A stretch of 64,000 nt of DNA, taken from positions 2,063,747-2,127,746 of the forward strand of contig NC_089179.1 of the NCBI RefSeq assembly GCF_947507565.1, given 5' to 3'. Position numbers and translations under genes: made by a program. Under the pieces are notes generated by a model. That model ran no database searches and was not told the DNA's origin. It was given only the letters and a program-made list of their open reading frames with translations. Below, piece after piece: positions 11,460 to 20,189 of the stretch (the stretch's first letter is position 1; every line of letters begins with the position of its first letter). Source of the DNA: Oscarella lobularis (taxonomy: Eukaryota > Porifera > Homoscleromorpha > Homosclerophorida > Oscarellidae).

Positions 11460-12646
11460 CTACTCTGCAGTATCACGAACGTAGATATTCACCGTGCAGT
11501 TCTCTAAGCCCGAGAAAGAATTCAGCGACGCTGGAATAAGCGCCTTGTCGCCTTTCCGCTTCCTTTCGACAGCCTTTTCGGTACTCGCCCCTGCGTCGGT
11601 AATCGCCTCTCCGTATTCCACCGCCGCTGGCTTCGTGTCGCTAATCGCTTTGGATACGCTGCGTAATTGCTCTTCAGACGGCCTTTCGTACATTCGAAGC
11701 GCTTCGACGGAGCGATGTCCCGTGCGCTGTTGAACTAACTTTTCTGGAACGCCTCGGGAGAATATTCTCGTTGCGCCGGAGACACGAAGGCTGTGACTGC
11801 TCTTTCCGGTAATTCCGATTTCGGCGCACATCTTCTTCACCCTCTCTCCAAATGCATTCTTCCCTAAAACATATTTACTATATAGAACCAAGGAGCACCT
11901 GCGGCCGGTGGCTTCTCAGGAAGAGGCTTCAGGTAGAATGCGTTGTCTCTTGCGTCGTAGGGTAGACGCTTCAGATATTCATCCAGCAGGAAGCAGTGGC
12001 ATCTTTCAACTTGTTCGGGTAGGGCGTGCTGTACTACTCGCTTGTTTGCCACTTTCAGGTGGGATCTTCCGCCTGGATTGTTTTTAGAGCGAAACTCCAC
12101 GTACTTATACGATTCCACGGGTTGCGCGAAGTCAGGCGGCGTGCGAATCAGCTGTTTTCTTCCGAGCATTCGATGTTCTTGTCCTCCTCTCAAACAGAAG
12201 TTTTTCCCGTTCAAAAAGAAGACGGCACGCAGCAACGCGACGGGGTTGTGGCATCCAATTACTTTTTCACGCCAGAGCTGCTCCTCCTCCTCATCGGAAA
12301 TGGGAGGTGTAGGACGTCTGGCGGTGCTAACGCCTTCGTTGTGCAGTCTTCTGCACGCGTTATCAAACGCGTTTTGAAGGGATTGAAATGACCTTCCGCG
12401 AAAGAAGTCTACGCCTTCTCGGTGAACGCGCACAGCGCGCTGTCAACCGCAGAGTAGGGAGTGTAGAGTTGCGGGAGGATGTTTCTCGCCGTCTCTCCTG
12501 CGGGCTTCCAGCAAGAATAGCGAAATCCATTTGTTGAGTTCTTCGTCCGTACCCGCTTCCAGAACGTTCCACTTCCCTATTTCGGTTGAGGACGAGCCGT
12601 CGCGATCAAGCACGCGCTTGTTTCTCGCTCTCAGCCATTCGACGAA
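11460..12646 (-). pseudogene. Crypton-type tyrosine recombinase (DUF3504-like), catalytic C-terminal portion
   Basis: Minus-strand reading begins FVEWLRARNKR just below 12646. It shows the tyrosine recombinase catalytic set in order: the first arginine in CLRGGQEHR, the H-x-x-R box as HSLRVSGAT, the histidine in RTGHRSVEALR, and the nucleophile tyrosine in MYERP. Such enzymes cut and rejoin DNA through a 3'-phosphotyrosine link and move Crypton elements. Two lesions are visible: an in-frame TGA at about 12443-12445 where the family has a coding residue, and a frame change near 11885 (frames ending VNMF and starting VLYSKYVLGK). The N-terminal part is absent here but present at 27527-27732 on the other strand. 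At 12638-12646 the coding sequence stops at the terminus of another transposon. Confidence 0.85.
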
Positions 12647-15350
12647 AGCAGGACAAACTTTCACTGCGCATGTGTGAATAGTTTAGGCGGGATCCAATCA
12701 GCTGAGCGGAATGGCGCGCTATTAGCGACACATTTACAAAACGCTCTCGGATAAAATGACTCCTAGTCTGATAAGGTCGAAACCACTACAATTCCATGCT
12801 TAAAAGAAAAATCTTTCATATGAGATCGACGAATTTTTGATAAGGGGGGACGAATTTTTAGGAGACGCGCTCGAAGGAATCGCGAAAAAAAATCGCGCCC
12901 ATCGCGATGATAGCTGTCTTCGCGCTTCCCTCTCCCACTCAATGAAACAAAATTTGTCTCACCTTCTCGATTTGCCGCGAAAAATACGTACTAAACCAGC
13001 CGTTTCCCCGCGAAAAAGCATTCTTCGCCTGCTCTCCCCTCGAGAAGACTTCGCTCCACCATGACTTCGCCTTTCCACTGCGCTCTAGACCCAGGCCCAA
13101 TGACTCGCGCTGCTCAATCGACTCGCACCTCCTGTTTCGGCATCGTTTCGGTGTACTCGGGCAATCTGGCACGCCAGAGAGGGTTTCGCAGCGACACTTG
13201 CCTGTGCCTTCAGCACGCGAACGAGCGACTGTTCGAATACCAGCGATGCGCGATATCGGACGAATCGAGTGCATGCTCAGGCGGCCTATGTCCGTGCCCA
13301 GAGAGGCTCTTACCGGTCCTGGAGGATCTCGCTGGCGAAATCGTCAGCTATTTGTGCCGACGGCACGTTGAAGAAGTCGACTCGCGGCCGGACGTTTTCG
13401 AACATCGATCCTACCGACCGCCTCCAAAAAGAGCACCTAAAGCTGAGCCTGACACCACCTCTCAGGCTAACGAGGAACCAGACGACGGTAGTAACGACAC
13501 TGATATGCCATTGATAAAGTTAGCAGTTTCCAATTATACCTTATCTAAGATGGACCGGGAAGAGAAGAGCTTGAATCCGAGCTGAAGGATACGAAAGACA
13601 GGCTAAGAGTGGCCAAAAATCGAATTCGAAGCCTAGAGAAGGAGAATGAAGAGCTGAGAGCGAAACTAGAGAAGCGGATGGTGACTTCCACTTAATTAAC
13701 CTTATTGCTTAAAAATGCTTACTTCCGTGATACAGAAAATAAAATTGAAGACCTAGAAAAGAAAAATAAAGAGACTAGTAAAAAGCGAGACGCAGCTGGT
13801 AACATGACCTTTATCCTGCCACCTTAACCTTCTTGCCAAAATGCTTATTTTCGTGCTGCAGAAAATAAAATTCAGGAACTAGAAAAGAAAAATGAAGAGC
13901 TAGCATCCGAACTAGAGATGCAAGACGCAGCTGGTACCATTACATAAATCCTTAACTTTATTGCTAATGTGCTTTTTCAGAATCTTATCCAAAACTAGTT
14001 ACAATTTTTCAGCAGGCACTCTGCTTTGCAGACGCCAGAAAGCTATACGACGTCCGTGAAATGCAGGAATTTTGTCGGCTTCATGCTCCGGGATTGTTCG
14101 ACATAATAGAGAAGGCAATCACAGTAAATTACACTGGATCTGAAAAGAGGGAAGACTTACGAAAGCAAAGAGTAGTAGGAGAATTGCATCGGTTGGCATA
14201 TTTTTGTAATCAGGTATCATTTCCATTCCTAAATCTTTCACAACTTATGTAATAATATATTTCTAGAGAAACTCATCTCTTCTAAGTGACGTTGGTTTGC
14301 ACCTTTCGTTGTCAGGGTGTTTAACGCTGGTCTTGAACGCGGAAGGGTGCTGGGCTTTTGTGGGCACCCGGCAACGATACGTCGATACAGAAAATCACTC
14401 AGCATGGATAACTCTCCCCTTGCTAGCAAACTTCTTCAGGACGCAGTGAATAACAGTCACCTAGCAACACTCATAATCGATAATCGATGATTACCACTCC
14501 ACTCCATTCATACCATCCCACGCCCTACAACCGCAGAAACATCTTCAGCTGTTCACATGGCCACGTGCCTGACTGACGTCCACTCTACTGTCTGCAGCAT
14601 TCCATTGCCTTCACAACCAATTCACTATTGGCCGAATGATGCCAGTCCTAGAGGCGCGGTAAATACAGGTAGCTATGACAATCAAGGTTGTTGCCAGAAA
14701 ACTAAACGTTATTGCTTTATGAAGGGCGAGTACTAGACTACTTCAAGCTTCACCTCCCGTCCATTTTTGGCAAAACGTGGCTGGAATTTCTACCACCGTC
14801 CTATAAAGAAATTGATCTCTCGGACGTTGTTTTAAGTCTAGAAAATTTAAGGTACTGTACTAGAAAATTGTAATAAAAACACCTTGCGTAATTGTGATCA
14901 TTAGATGCTACGTTAATCCTGATCGACGTGAGCTAGATTCGCTTAAAAGCATCTGCGTCCTTGAAGAATTGGAGCATCATTTGCACTCTGCAGCCGACTA
15001 CAAAGAAGTGGTAAATGTAGTGCTAAAGTAGCACCCAAGTCTAAAAGAATACCTAAAGAAATTTGCTCTGCCATCTTTGGGTGACTGGCCTACATTCTTC
15101 TCCCCAAAAAGGCTCATTGCATAGGTATGATCACAACTGGCTCTATTGTATTGACATCTAACTTTTTCCTTTAGAGTGAAGACGGTTCACCTAACCATTC
15201 CCTTATTCCAATACTTGGCCCATTTCACATATATCTCAACGCTGCAGAGAATGTCATACGTTTATTTCATCCCCCTTTTTGAAAGTAAGAAATTTCAGTT
15301 TATTCATATATTATTAATAGCTTTCTCTTTTTCAGAGCTTTATAAATACC
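12647..15350 (+). mobile_element. 5' half of a DNA transposon inserted in the Crypton gene
   Basis: It starts AGCAGGACAAACTTTCACTG at 12648, directly beside Crypton coding sequence. The same terminus sits beside the other Crypton half at 27735. At both junctions the flanking coding-strand DNA is TTCGTCGAA, so the insertion made an 8-9 bp target duplication. It holds the 5' exons of a transposon gene (next entry) and ends where that gene is cut, near 15350; the 3' half lies inverted at 27734-29240. The terminal repeats are about 25-30 bp. An 8-9 bp duplication fits hAT, P, Zisupton, Merlin or Mutator-like elements and argues against Kolobok and piggyBac (TTAA). Confidence 0.75.
13061..15350 (+). 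pseudogene. Transposon protein, N-terminal and central part (multi-exon)
   Basis: Exon order: a cysteine-bearing N-terminal region (13061-13540), then three short coiled-coil exons separated by about 60-bp introns, each built on ENKIxxLEKKN-type heptads (13555-13675, 13736-13797, 13861-13932). Next is a globular exon (13981-14214: MQEFCRLHAPGLFDIIEKAI, RVVGELHRLAYFCNQ), then SSLLSDVGLHLSLSG, then after a frame change GRVLGFCGHPATIRR, SHLATLIIDN and SSAVHMATCLTDV (to about 14660). Further exons at 14718-14851 (FGKTWLEFLPPSYKEIDLSD) and 14905-15125 (one in-frame TAG) lead to ILGPFHIYLNAAENVIRLFH (15176-15283) and ELYKYL. I recall this arrangement from unnamed transposon proteins of sponges and cnidarians. 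The protein stops dead near 15350; its continuation is at 29240-28070. Confidence 0.65.
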
Positions 15351-15421
15351 TACTAGCTGTTTAATACCCGGCTACGCCGGGTACCCGTAGTTGTCATGGT
15401 ACAAAACTTTGAGTTAAAACT

Positions 15422-15815
15422 CCTGTAGCCAAAGAGATCTTTGGTACACCTCTGGCCACAGTGATCACGGGTACAACTGGGTGGCAACAGTGATCATGTG
15501 TACACCTGTAGCCAGCCAAAGTGCAAGTACACCTGTGGCCAGAGAGGTCACGGGTACAACTGTGGCAACGGTGATCACAGGTACACCACAGTGAGCACAG
15601 GTACAACTGTGGCCCCACTGATCTCTGGTACATCTGTAGTCACAGCGATCACAGGTACATCTGTGTCCACCACAGAGATCTCTGGTGCACCTGTGACCAC
15701 AGAGATTTCTGGTACACTTGTGGCCACAGTGATCATGCGTACAACTGTTGCCACAGTGAGCATAGGTACACCTGTGACCACCACAGTGATCAGAGGTATA
15801 CCTGTAGCAACAGAG
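15422..15815. repeat. 27-bp minisatellite, array A
   Basis: The unit has the core GGCCACAGTGATCACAG preceded by GTACACCTGT, 27 bp in all. It is repeated about 14 times with point variation and some shortened units. Because 27 is nine codons, the array stays open and codes for a GTPVATVIT-type nine-residue repeat. It runs in frame into gag sequence at 15823. The same unit forms array B at 30022-30955, where it joins the other half of the same gag gene. Confidence 0.9.
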
Positions 15816-15822
15816 ATCTCTA

Positions 15823-16214
15823 ATGCGTACGAATCTATTTCCGAAGCGGACCGTGAATCGTTTCCAAAAATGCTCGAAGTATTCAAGGCGAAGGCCCTCC
15901 CTTTGATGCTTTAGTCATATCGAAGTCGAATGTTCCATAGCAGAGTGCAGGAGAAAGAGTCCGTGCAGCAATACGCACAAGAGCTCCAGCACTTATCCGA
16001 GAAAGCGTACGGTCGTTTCGCAGTAACGAAGGAACTGAGAGATCACCTGCTACTGGGACAGTTCGAAGAAGGCTTATGGGAGAAGTGGAAACGGGAATTA
16101 AAGCCGCCTCCCCGTACCTTTGAAGAAGCATTGACGCTGGCGCACACCGCAGAAGCGGCGGGAAAACAGCTGCTACGTCGAAGCCGAGAGAAAGGTCACG
16201 AGGGCGTGACTTGA
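15823..16214 (+). pseudogene. Gypsy-type gag, C-terminal part
   Basis: In frame with the minisatellite, the sequence reads NAYESISEADRESFPKMLEV to about 15914. After one frame change it continues MFHSRVQEKESVQQYAQEL, AVTKELRDHLLLGQFEEGL and PPPRTFEEALTLAHTAE to a stop at about 16214. This is the helical capsid-type fold of retrotransposon gag proteins (the E-S-V-x-x-Y-A-x-E-L and L-x-x-Q-F-x-x-G-L signatures). The polypurine tract AGAAGGGGAA follows and then the 3' LTR, with no protease, reverse transcriptase or integrase between gag and LTR. The element is therefore non-autonomous. Confidence 0.75.
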
Positions 16215-16229
16215 GCTTAGAAGGGGAAT

Positions 16230-16380
16230 TGTTGGGATTTGGTTGCGTGATTGTGATATGGGGTTGAAGTAAGTGGGTGTGGCGAAAGAGAGACCTCGTT
16301 GTGTGAGTCAAGGAGTTGCATCCAGCGAGAATAACTCGATCCCCCGAGTTACGACGACCTACAGACGGGAAATCGTAAGA
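16230..16380 (+). repeat. 3' LTR (about 150 bp) of the gag-only element
   Basis: It begins TGTTGGGATTTGG straight after a purine tract and ends near AATCGTAAGA. The reverse complement of 31830-31979 is nearly identical and the same length. The next bases (GCAC) match the last bases before the other LTR (GGCAC on the element's strand), consistent with a 4-5 bp target duplication inside the 41-bp satellite. Confidence 0.8.
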
Positions 16381-16625
16381 GCACTGGCAATTGGCTCAAA
16401 ACTTAGGTAAACGTGCGACGGCACTTGCAATTCGCTACAAAACGTAAGTAAACGAGTGACGGCACTTGTAAGTGGCTCAAAACTTAAATGAACGTGCGAC
16501 GAGCGACGCCACTTGAAATTGCCTGAAAACTTAAGTAAACGTACGGCGGCACTTGCAATTAGTTACAAAACGTAAGTGAACGAGCGATGGCACTTGCAAT
16601 TGCCTGAAAACTCAAGTAAAGTAGT
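16381..16625. repeat. 41-bp satellite, block A
   Basis: About six copies of a unit of about 40-43 bp with core GCACTTGCAATT, then CTCAAAACTTAAGTAAACG and TGCGACG. It is the reverse complement of the satellite at 31980-32515. Before the inversion described in the findings the two blocks would have had the same orientation on either side of one LTR element. Confidence 0.8.
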
Positions 16626-16821
16626 AGTTATACCGGATGAGCGAAGAAATTCCAAACGAACCACTCTGCTTCTACAAAGAACCCTGCGCGTTCATGGCGC
16701 CACCGGCTCTCCTAGGCCCCCCCCTACGTCACTCGTCGGTAGGCAGAAACGTCGGTTGCCAATTCACTCCGTCCTCCCAATCTGTTCGTCGACGAACGAT
16801 GGAATTCGTCGGCACGCCGCG

Positions 16822-17481
16822 CTAGCTCCTATCCGGCTTGTCAGTGCCCCTTCGAAATCGCAGCGAGGCCCGCAATTTCCTCAGCGAAAAACAGTGCGAC
16901 TTATCGATCGAGTCAGCTCCCTTTCGTCTCCGACGTTCACAAATCTTACTACTCTCTGGTCGTGCTTCTTGTAAACAAGGTATTCTCGTATGCTCAGATA
17001 TCTCATCAAAAACTATAACATTTCTGCCTAGCGAATGATCTTCTGACGATTTGTCCAGCCGTGCTTCCCGGAACAGCATATCGTTAAGTTCTGTTTGAAA
17101 TCCTTCTTTTTGCTGGAAAAAGTGAGTATAGTCTCGGAGAGTTCTTTCCGAAGGTAACTCAAGGCAGCCAGAGGTACGCATAGCATGATACGCTGACGTC
17201 GACATCATCTTCAAATTAAGAGCTCACCTTATCATTAGCGGATACCATCTCATTCCCGTCTTACTACGAATACTGCTGGCTTTCATTTTTTGGTTCCAAA
17301 ATAGTCGTCGTAGGGATCCCTCAGGATATTGCTCTTCAATGCTCTTTTGGTGTTCGACCATTGTCCACCTCACAAGTGCGAGTCGACAACAACACTTATC
17401 CTGCACTGATCTCTTTATAGCTCTTTTAGGCCGCAATGACTGACGTCGTGCTGCTCTATGTTTCAACAACAGCATGCTCAT
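16822..17481 (-). pseudogene. P-element/THAP9-like transposase fragment, copy 2
   Basis: The minus-strand frame reads EGSLRRLFWNQKMKASS and GMRWYPLMIR, then a TGA at about 17222-17224 where copy 1 (9290-9790) has tryptophan, and continues in the same frame ALNLKMMSTSAYHAMRTSG, LPSERTLRDYTHFFQQ and REARLDKSSEDHSLGRNVIV. It covers the region before and at the start of the catalytic domain, then loses similarity below 16950. The single nonsense change (TGG to TGA) otherwise leaves the frame intact. It shares the block order with copy 1, so both come from one family. Confidence 0.65.
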
Positions 17482-18100
17482 TATCTTTTTACGCTGTGGG
17501 GTATTCAGTGTTTTGTCGTTAGCATAGATGACTTTGTGAGAAATTGATGTGTTGATTTTGCGAGTCGTTGATTGTGTGAGTTATTTATGTGTTGAGTTTG
17601 TTAGTCTTTCGGAAAATTGGTGTCTTTCGGATGTGCCGAAGCGGAGGTGGCGACGGCGACGTCGACAGCGGATCCGTCCGCGCCTAATTCCCATCCGCTC
17701 CCGACGAGAGAGACGCAAGAGTAATTTCCTGTCCTCGTGGTACGATTTTCGGGCGAATTTCGCGTAAAATATGATGACTTTCTTTATGATGGCGCTCCGT
17801 TAGATAGCGACGCATCACCTCGGTCGTCAATTTCTTCGAATCGGCGGCGTAGATGGGGCTAAAGAGGAGAGAATCGGTGTCATTTGAGGAGTGATGAAAG
17901 GGTGCCCAGTTGCCGCGTACGGATTCGCCAACGAACTGTCGTGGGAAGTCGTGGCGTGCGCGGTAGCAGCGTCGCTCATTGTAGTGGCCGATGATCTGCA
18001 AGATGGATCACCTGACCGTACGGGAGATAACAAACAGATGCGACATTATTAGCTGCAGTGCCCCTAAAAACCGCTAAAGACCTCCGCGGGAGCGGTTTAT
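17482..18100. other. No recognised gene
   Basis: A GTGTTGAGTTTG/GTGTTGATTTTG-rich stretch (17530-17620) is followed by a GC-rich segment with overlapping frames on both strands. Nothing was assigned. Confidence 0.3.
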
Positions 18101-18105
18101 ACGAA

Positions 18106-18138
18106 GGGGGTCTATACGATGCCGTCGTATAGACCCCC
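18106..18138. repeat. Hairpin with 14-bp perfect arms
   Basis: GGGGGTCTATACGA, loop TGCCG, then TCGTATAGACCCCC. The arms are perfect and GC-closed. It may be the tip of a small foldback element; no T-run follows and no coding sequence is nearby. Confidence 0.75.
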
Positions 18139-18336
18139 TGCAGCCGCGCGACCAATTAGACGGTGACACGCCTACTGGAGGACAGCTGGACTTGCCAAAC
18201 GCATAAAAAGGCCCAAAACTCTACTTTCCTTCCCAATGACAGAGCTGCCCTAACAAGATCGAAATAGAAAGTTGTTCCTGGTCTTTTTAGATTATTCGCA
18301 GGAGTGCTTTGTGAATTTGTTGCTCTCTTTGATGTG

Positions 18337-18585
18337 TCATGCGTTCCGTACTATGCTATCTAAAGAAGCCTGCTTCTTCATATCAGGCCTCTTCGGTTCC
18401 GAAACGCTGTCGAAGATCTCGCCGTGCTGGATCAGATGCTTACTTTTCAAGTGCTTGATCATATTGCTCGTGTTTCCCGACCTCTTCACGACTTCCTTAC
18501 ATAAGAAACATTGGGCCTCCTCCGGGATTCCAGTTTCTACGTAGTACGTCCAAGCAGGACTTCGCTTCCTTCTCGGAGCACTCAT
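18337..18585 (-). pseudogene. BED zinc finger, probably the N-terminus of a hAT transposase
   Basis: The frame of 82 residues opens with basic residues and then the BED pattern: aromatic W-T-Y-Y, CFLC, and after 16 residues HLKSKH, giving C-x2-C...H-x4-H. BED fingers bind DNA at the front of hAT transposases and in ZBED host proteins. The frame ends soon after at SLDSIVRNA, and no catalytic part follows on the minus strand (PLE and AT-rich DNA lie beyond on the other side). Upstream at 18600-18800 is a GC-rich repeat pair (GACGCCGCGGCGAG twice). Confidence 0.65.
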
Positions 18586-18906
18586 TTTGTCGTCCAGTAG
18601 CTAAAATCTGCACTAACGCGGTGATGCAATTGCCAAATGCCGCGCGCAGACGCCGCGGCGAGGCGCGCAGACGCCGCGGCGAGAGAGCTAGGCAGATGGG
18701 TATCGTATCGAAAGGCGTCACGGTATCGATACTGCGGCCGCGCATTCGGTATCGGTAATATCGATAATTTGATATCGATACGCCCATCTTTGGGCCTTTC
18801 GACCGTCACATCTTTGACAAAGAATCGCCAAAGAAAATTTATCGTTCAACAATAGCGAACAATAGGGAAATTTCTGATGCGACTGTTTTTCGTGCGATTT
18901 CCTTGC

Positions 18907-20140
18907 CTATTTTCGAAGAGGTTTTTTTATTTTTTGAAACCGCACGATGAGATATTGTTTTGTTTGCAGAAATTTTTCCTTCCTGGAAGTGGAGCGTAGG
19001 AATCGGTTCATTTCTCCTTTGAGGACACTGGTTTTTATTGCCCGTGGGTGTAATGAGGTATAATAGTAGAGATACTGAAATTTGTTTGTTGGTTTCTTAC
19101 GTGTTTTAATGTCTAAGATGCCTCTGTTGGTGAATCGGGGTCCCTTAAAGATATCGATGTCAAGGAATGTTGCTTTCTCCGTGCTTTGTTCGTGTGTGAA
19201 TTTGATTTGGGGGGTGGAAGGCATTCAGGTTTTGAATAATGCATCCAGGTTCGCTGGTGAGTGGGTCCAAAAGATCAAAATATCGTTGATGAATCGAAAA
19301 TAATGTAATGGGTTTAGAGTCTGCGTGGAGAGAAAGCGTTGTTCGAAGTCAGCTATGAAGAGATTTGCCCGCGAAGGCGCCGTGCGTGTGCCCATCACTG
19401 TATCTCTCAACTGTAGGTAAGGGCATTATTATTGAGCAAGAATGTATTATTTCTGAGGATGTGGTGTAGGAAAATCCGGATCATGTTGGCATCATTTGGG
19501 TCACCGTGTTCCTGCTGTGAAAAGGTGGCACAGACTTCAATGGCCTCTGTTTGAGGGATGGATGGATAGAGTGCAGTCACATCCAGTGAGAGATGTATCA
19601 CATTTGATGGTGTTGTGAGAGTTTTAACAATTTTAATTAGGTGAGAGCTGTCTCTGATATAGCTAAGCTGTTATTTTAGCTATGGGTGGGTGGGAGGTAG
19701 GAGACTATTATTGCAGATATTTATTCTGTGGGGCCTCCTGAGCCACTGTGTATGGGGTCGGACTCCATGTGGATTCTGTGGAGTTTCTTTAACCCTTTCG
19801 CTTTAAAAAATGTTTAAGAAAAATTGGTGTTGGGTACGAGTTGTGGTTGGGTCCTATTTCAGATATTGTCTTGTATAGAAGTCTAGTGGTCCGTTTTTAT
19901 AGAAGTGTTCAATAGCTTCGTGGATCGATGTTACGATTGCATTTGGTAGGGTCTTCCCTAAGTAAGTGGCTGATAGACGCCCGTGTCACTAAGGTGATTA
20001 CAGCCGTCTCTTTTGTAGTTGGAGGTGTCTTCAACTACAATACATGACCCTTTGTCTGCTCTCTTAATTATAATGTCCTTGTATGATTATAAGTTTTAAT
20101 GACATTACGTTCTTCCGGTGTGACGTTTAGGCGTGGGCGT
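18907..20140 (-). pseudogene. Penelope-like element, reverse transcriptase region (PLE-2)
   Basis: Minus-strand blocks in order are IIIKRADKGSCIVVEDTSNY (about 20060-20000), the fingers signature LDVTALYPSIP (about 19590), RDTVMGTRTAPSRANLFIAD (about 19405), the catalytic box as FRFINDILIFW, then FTHEQSTEKATFLDIDI and KPTNKFQYLYYYTSLHP. These are the ADKG, thumb and LDVTxLYxxIP motifs of Penelope-like reverse transcriptases, which copy RNA at nicked DNA ends. The second catalytic aspartate pair reads IND instead of IDD, and stops and frame changes occur at about 19410, 19225 and between 19600 and 20000. No GIY-YIG part is seen below 18907. It lies head-to-tail behind PLE-1. Confidence 0.8.
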
Positions 20141-20189
20141 GTAGGTTTAAGGCCAATAATTAGGCTTTGTAGTGACGTTATAAATCTCT

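Noticed and set aside
12647-15350. Assigning the nested transposon to the Kolobok superfamily because of the protein's look
   Set aside because: Kolobok elements duplicate TTAA, whereas here both junctions show TTCGTCGAA (8-9 bp), so the superfamily is left open.
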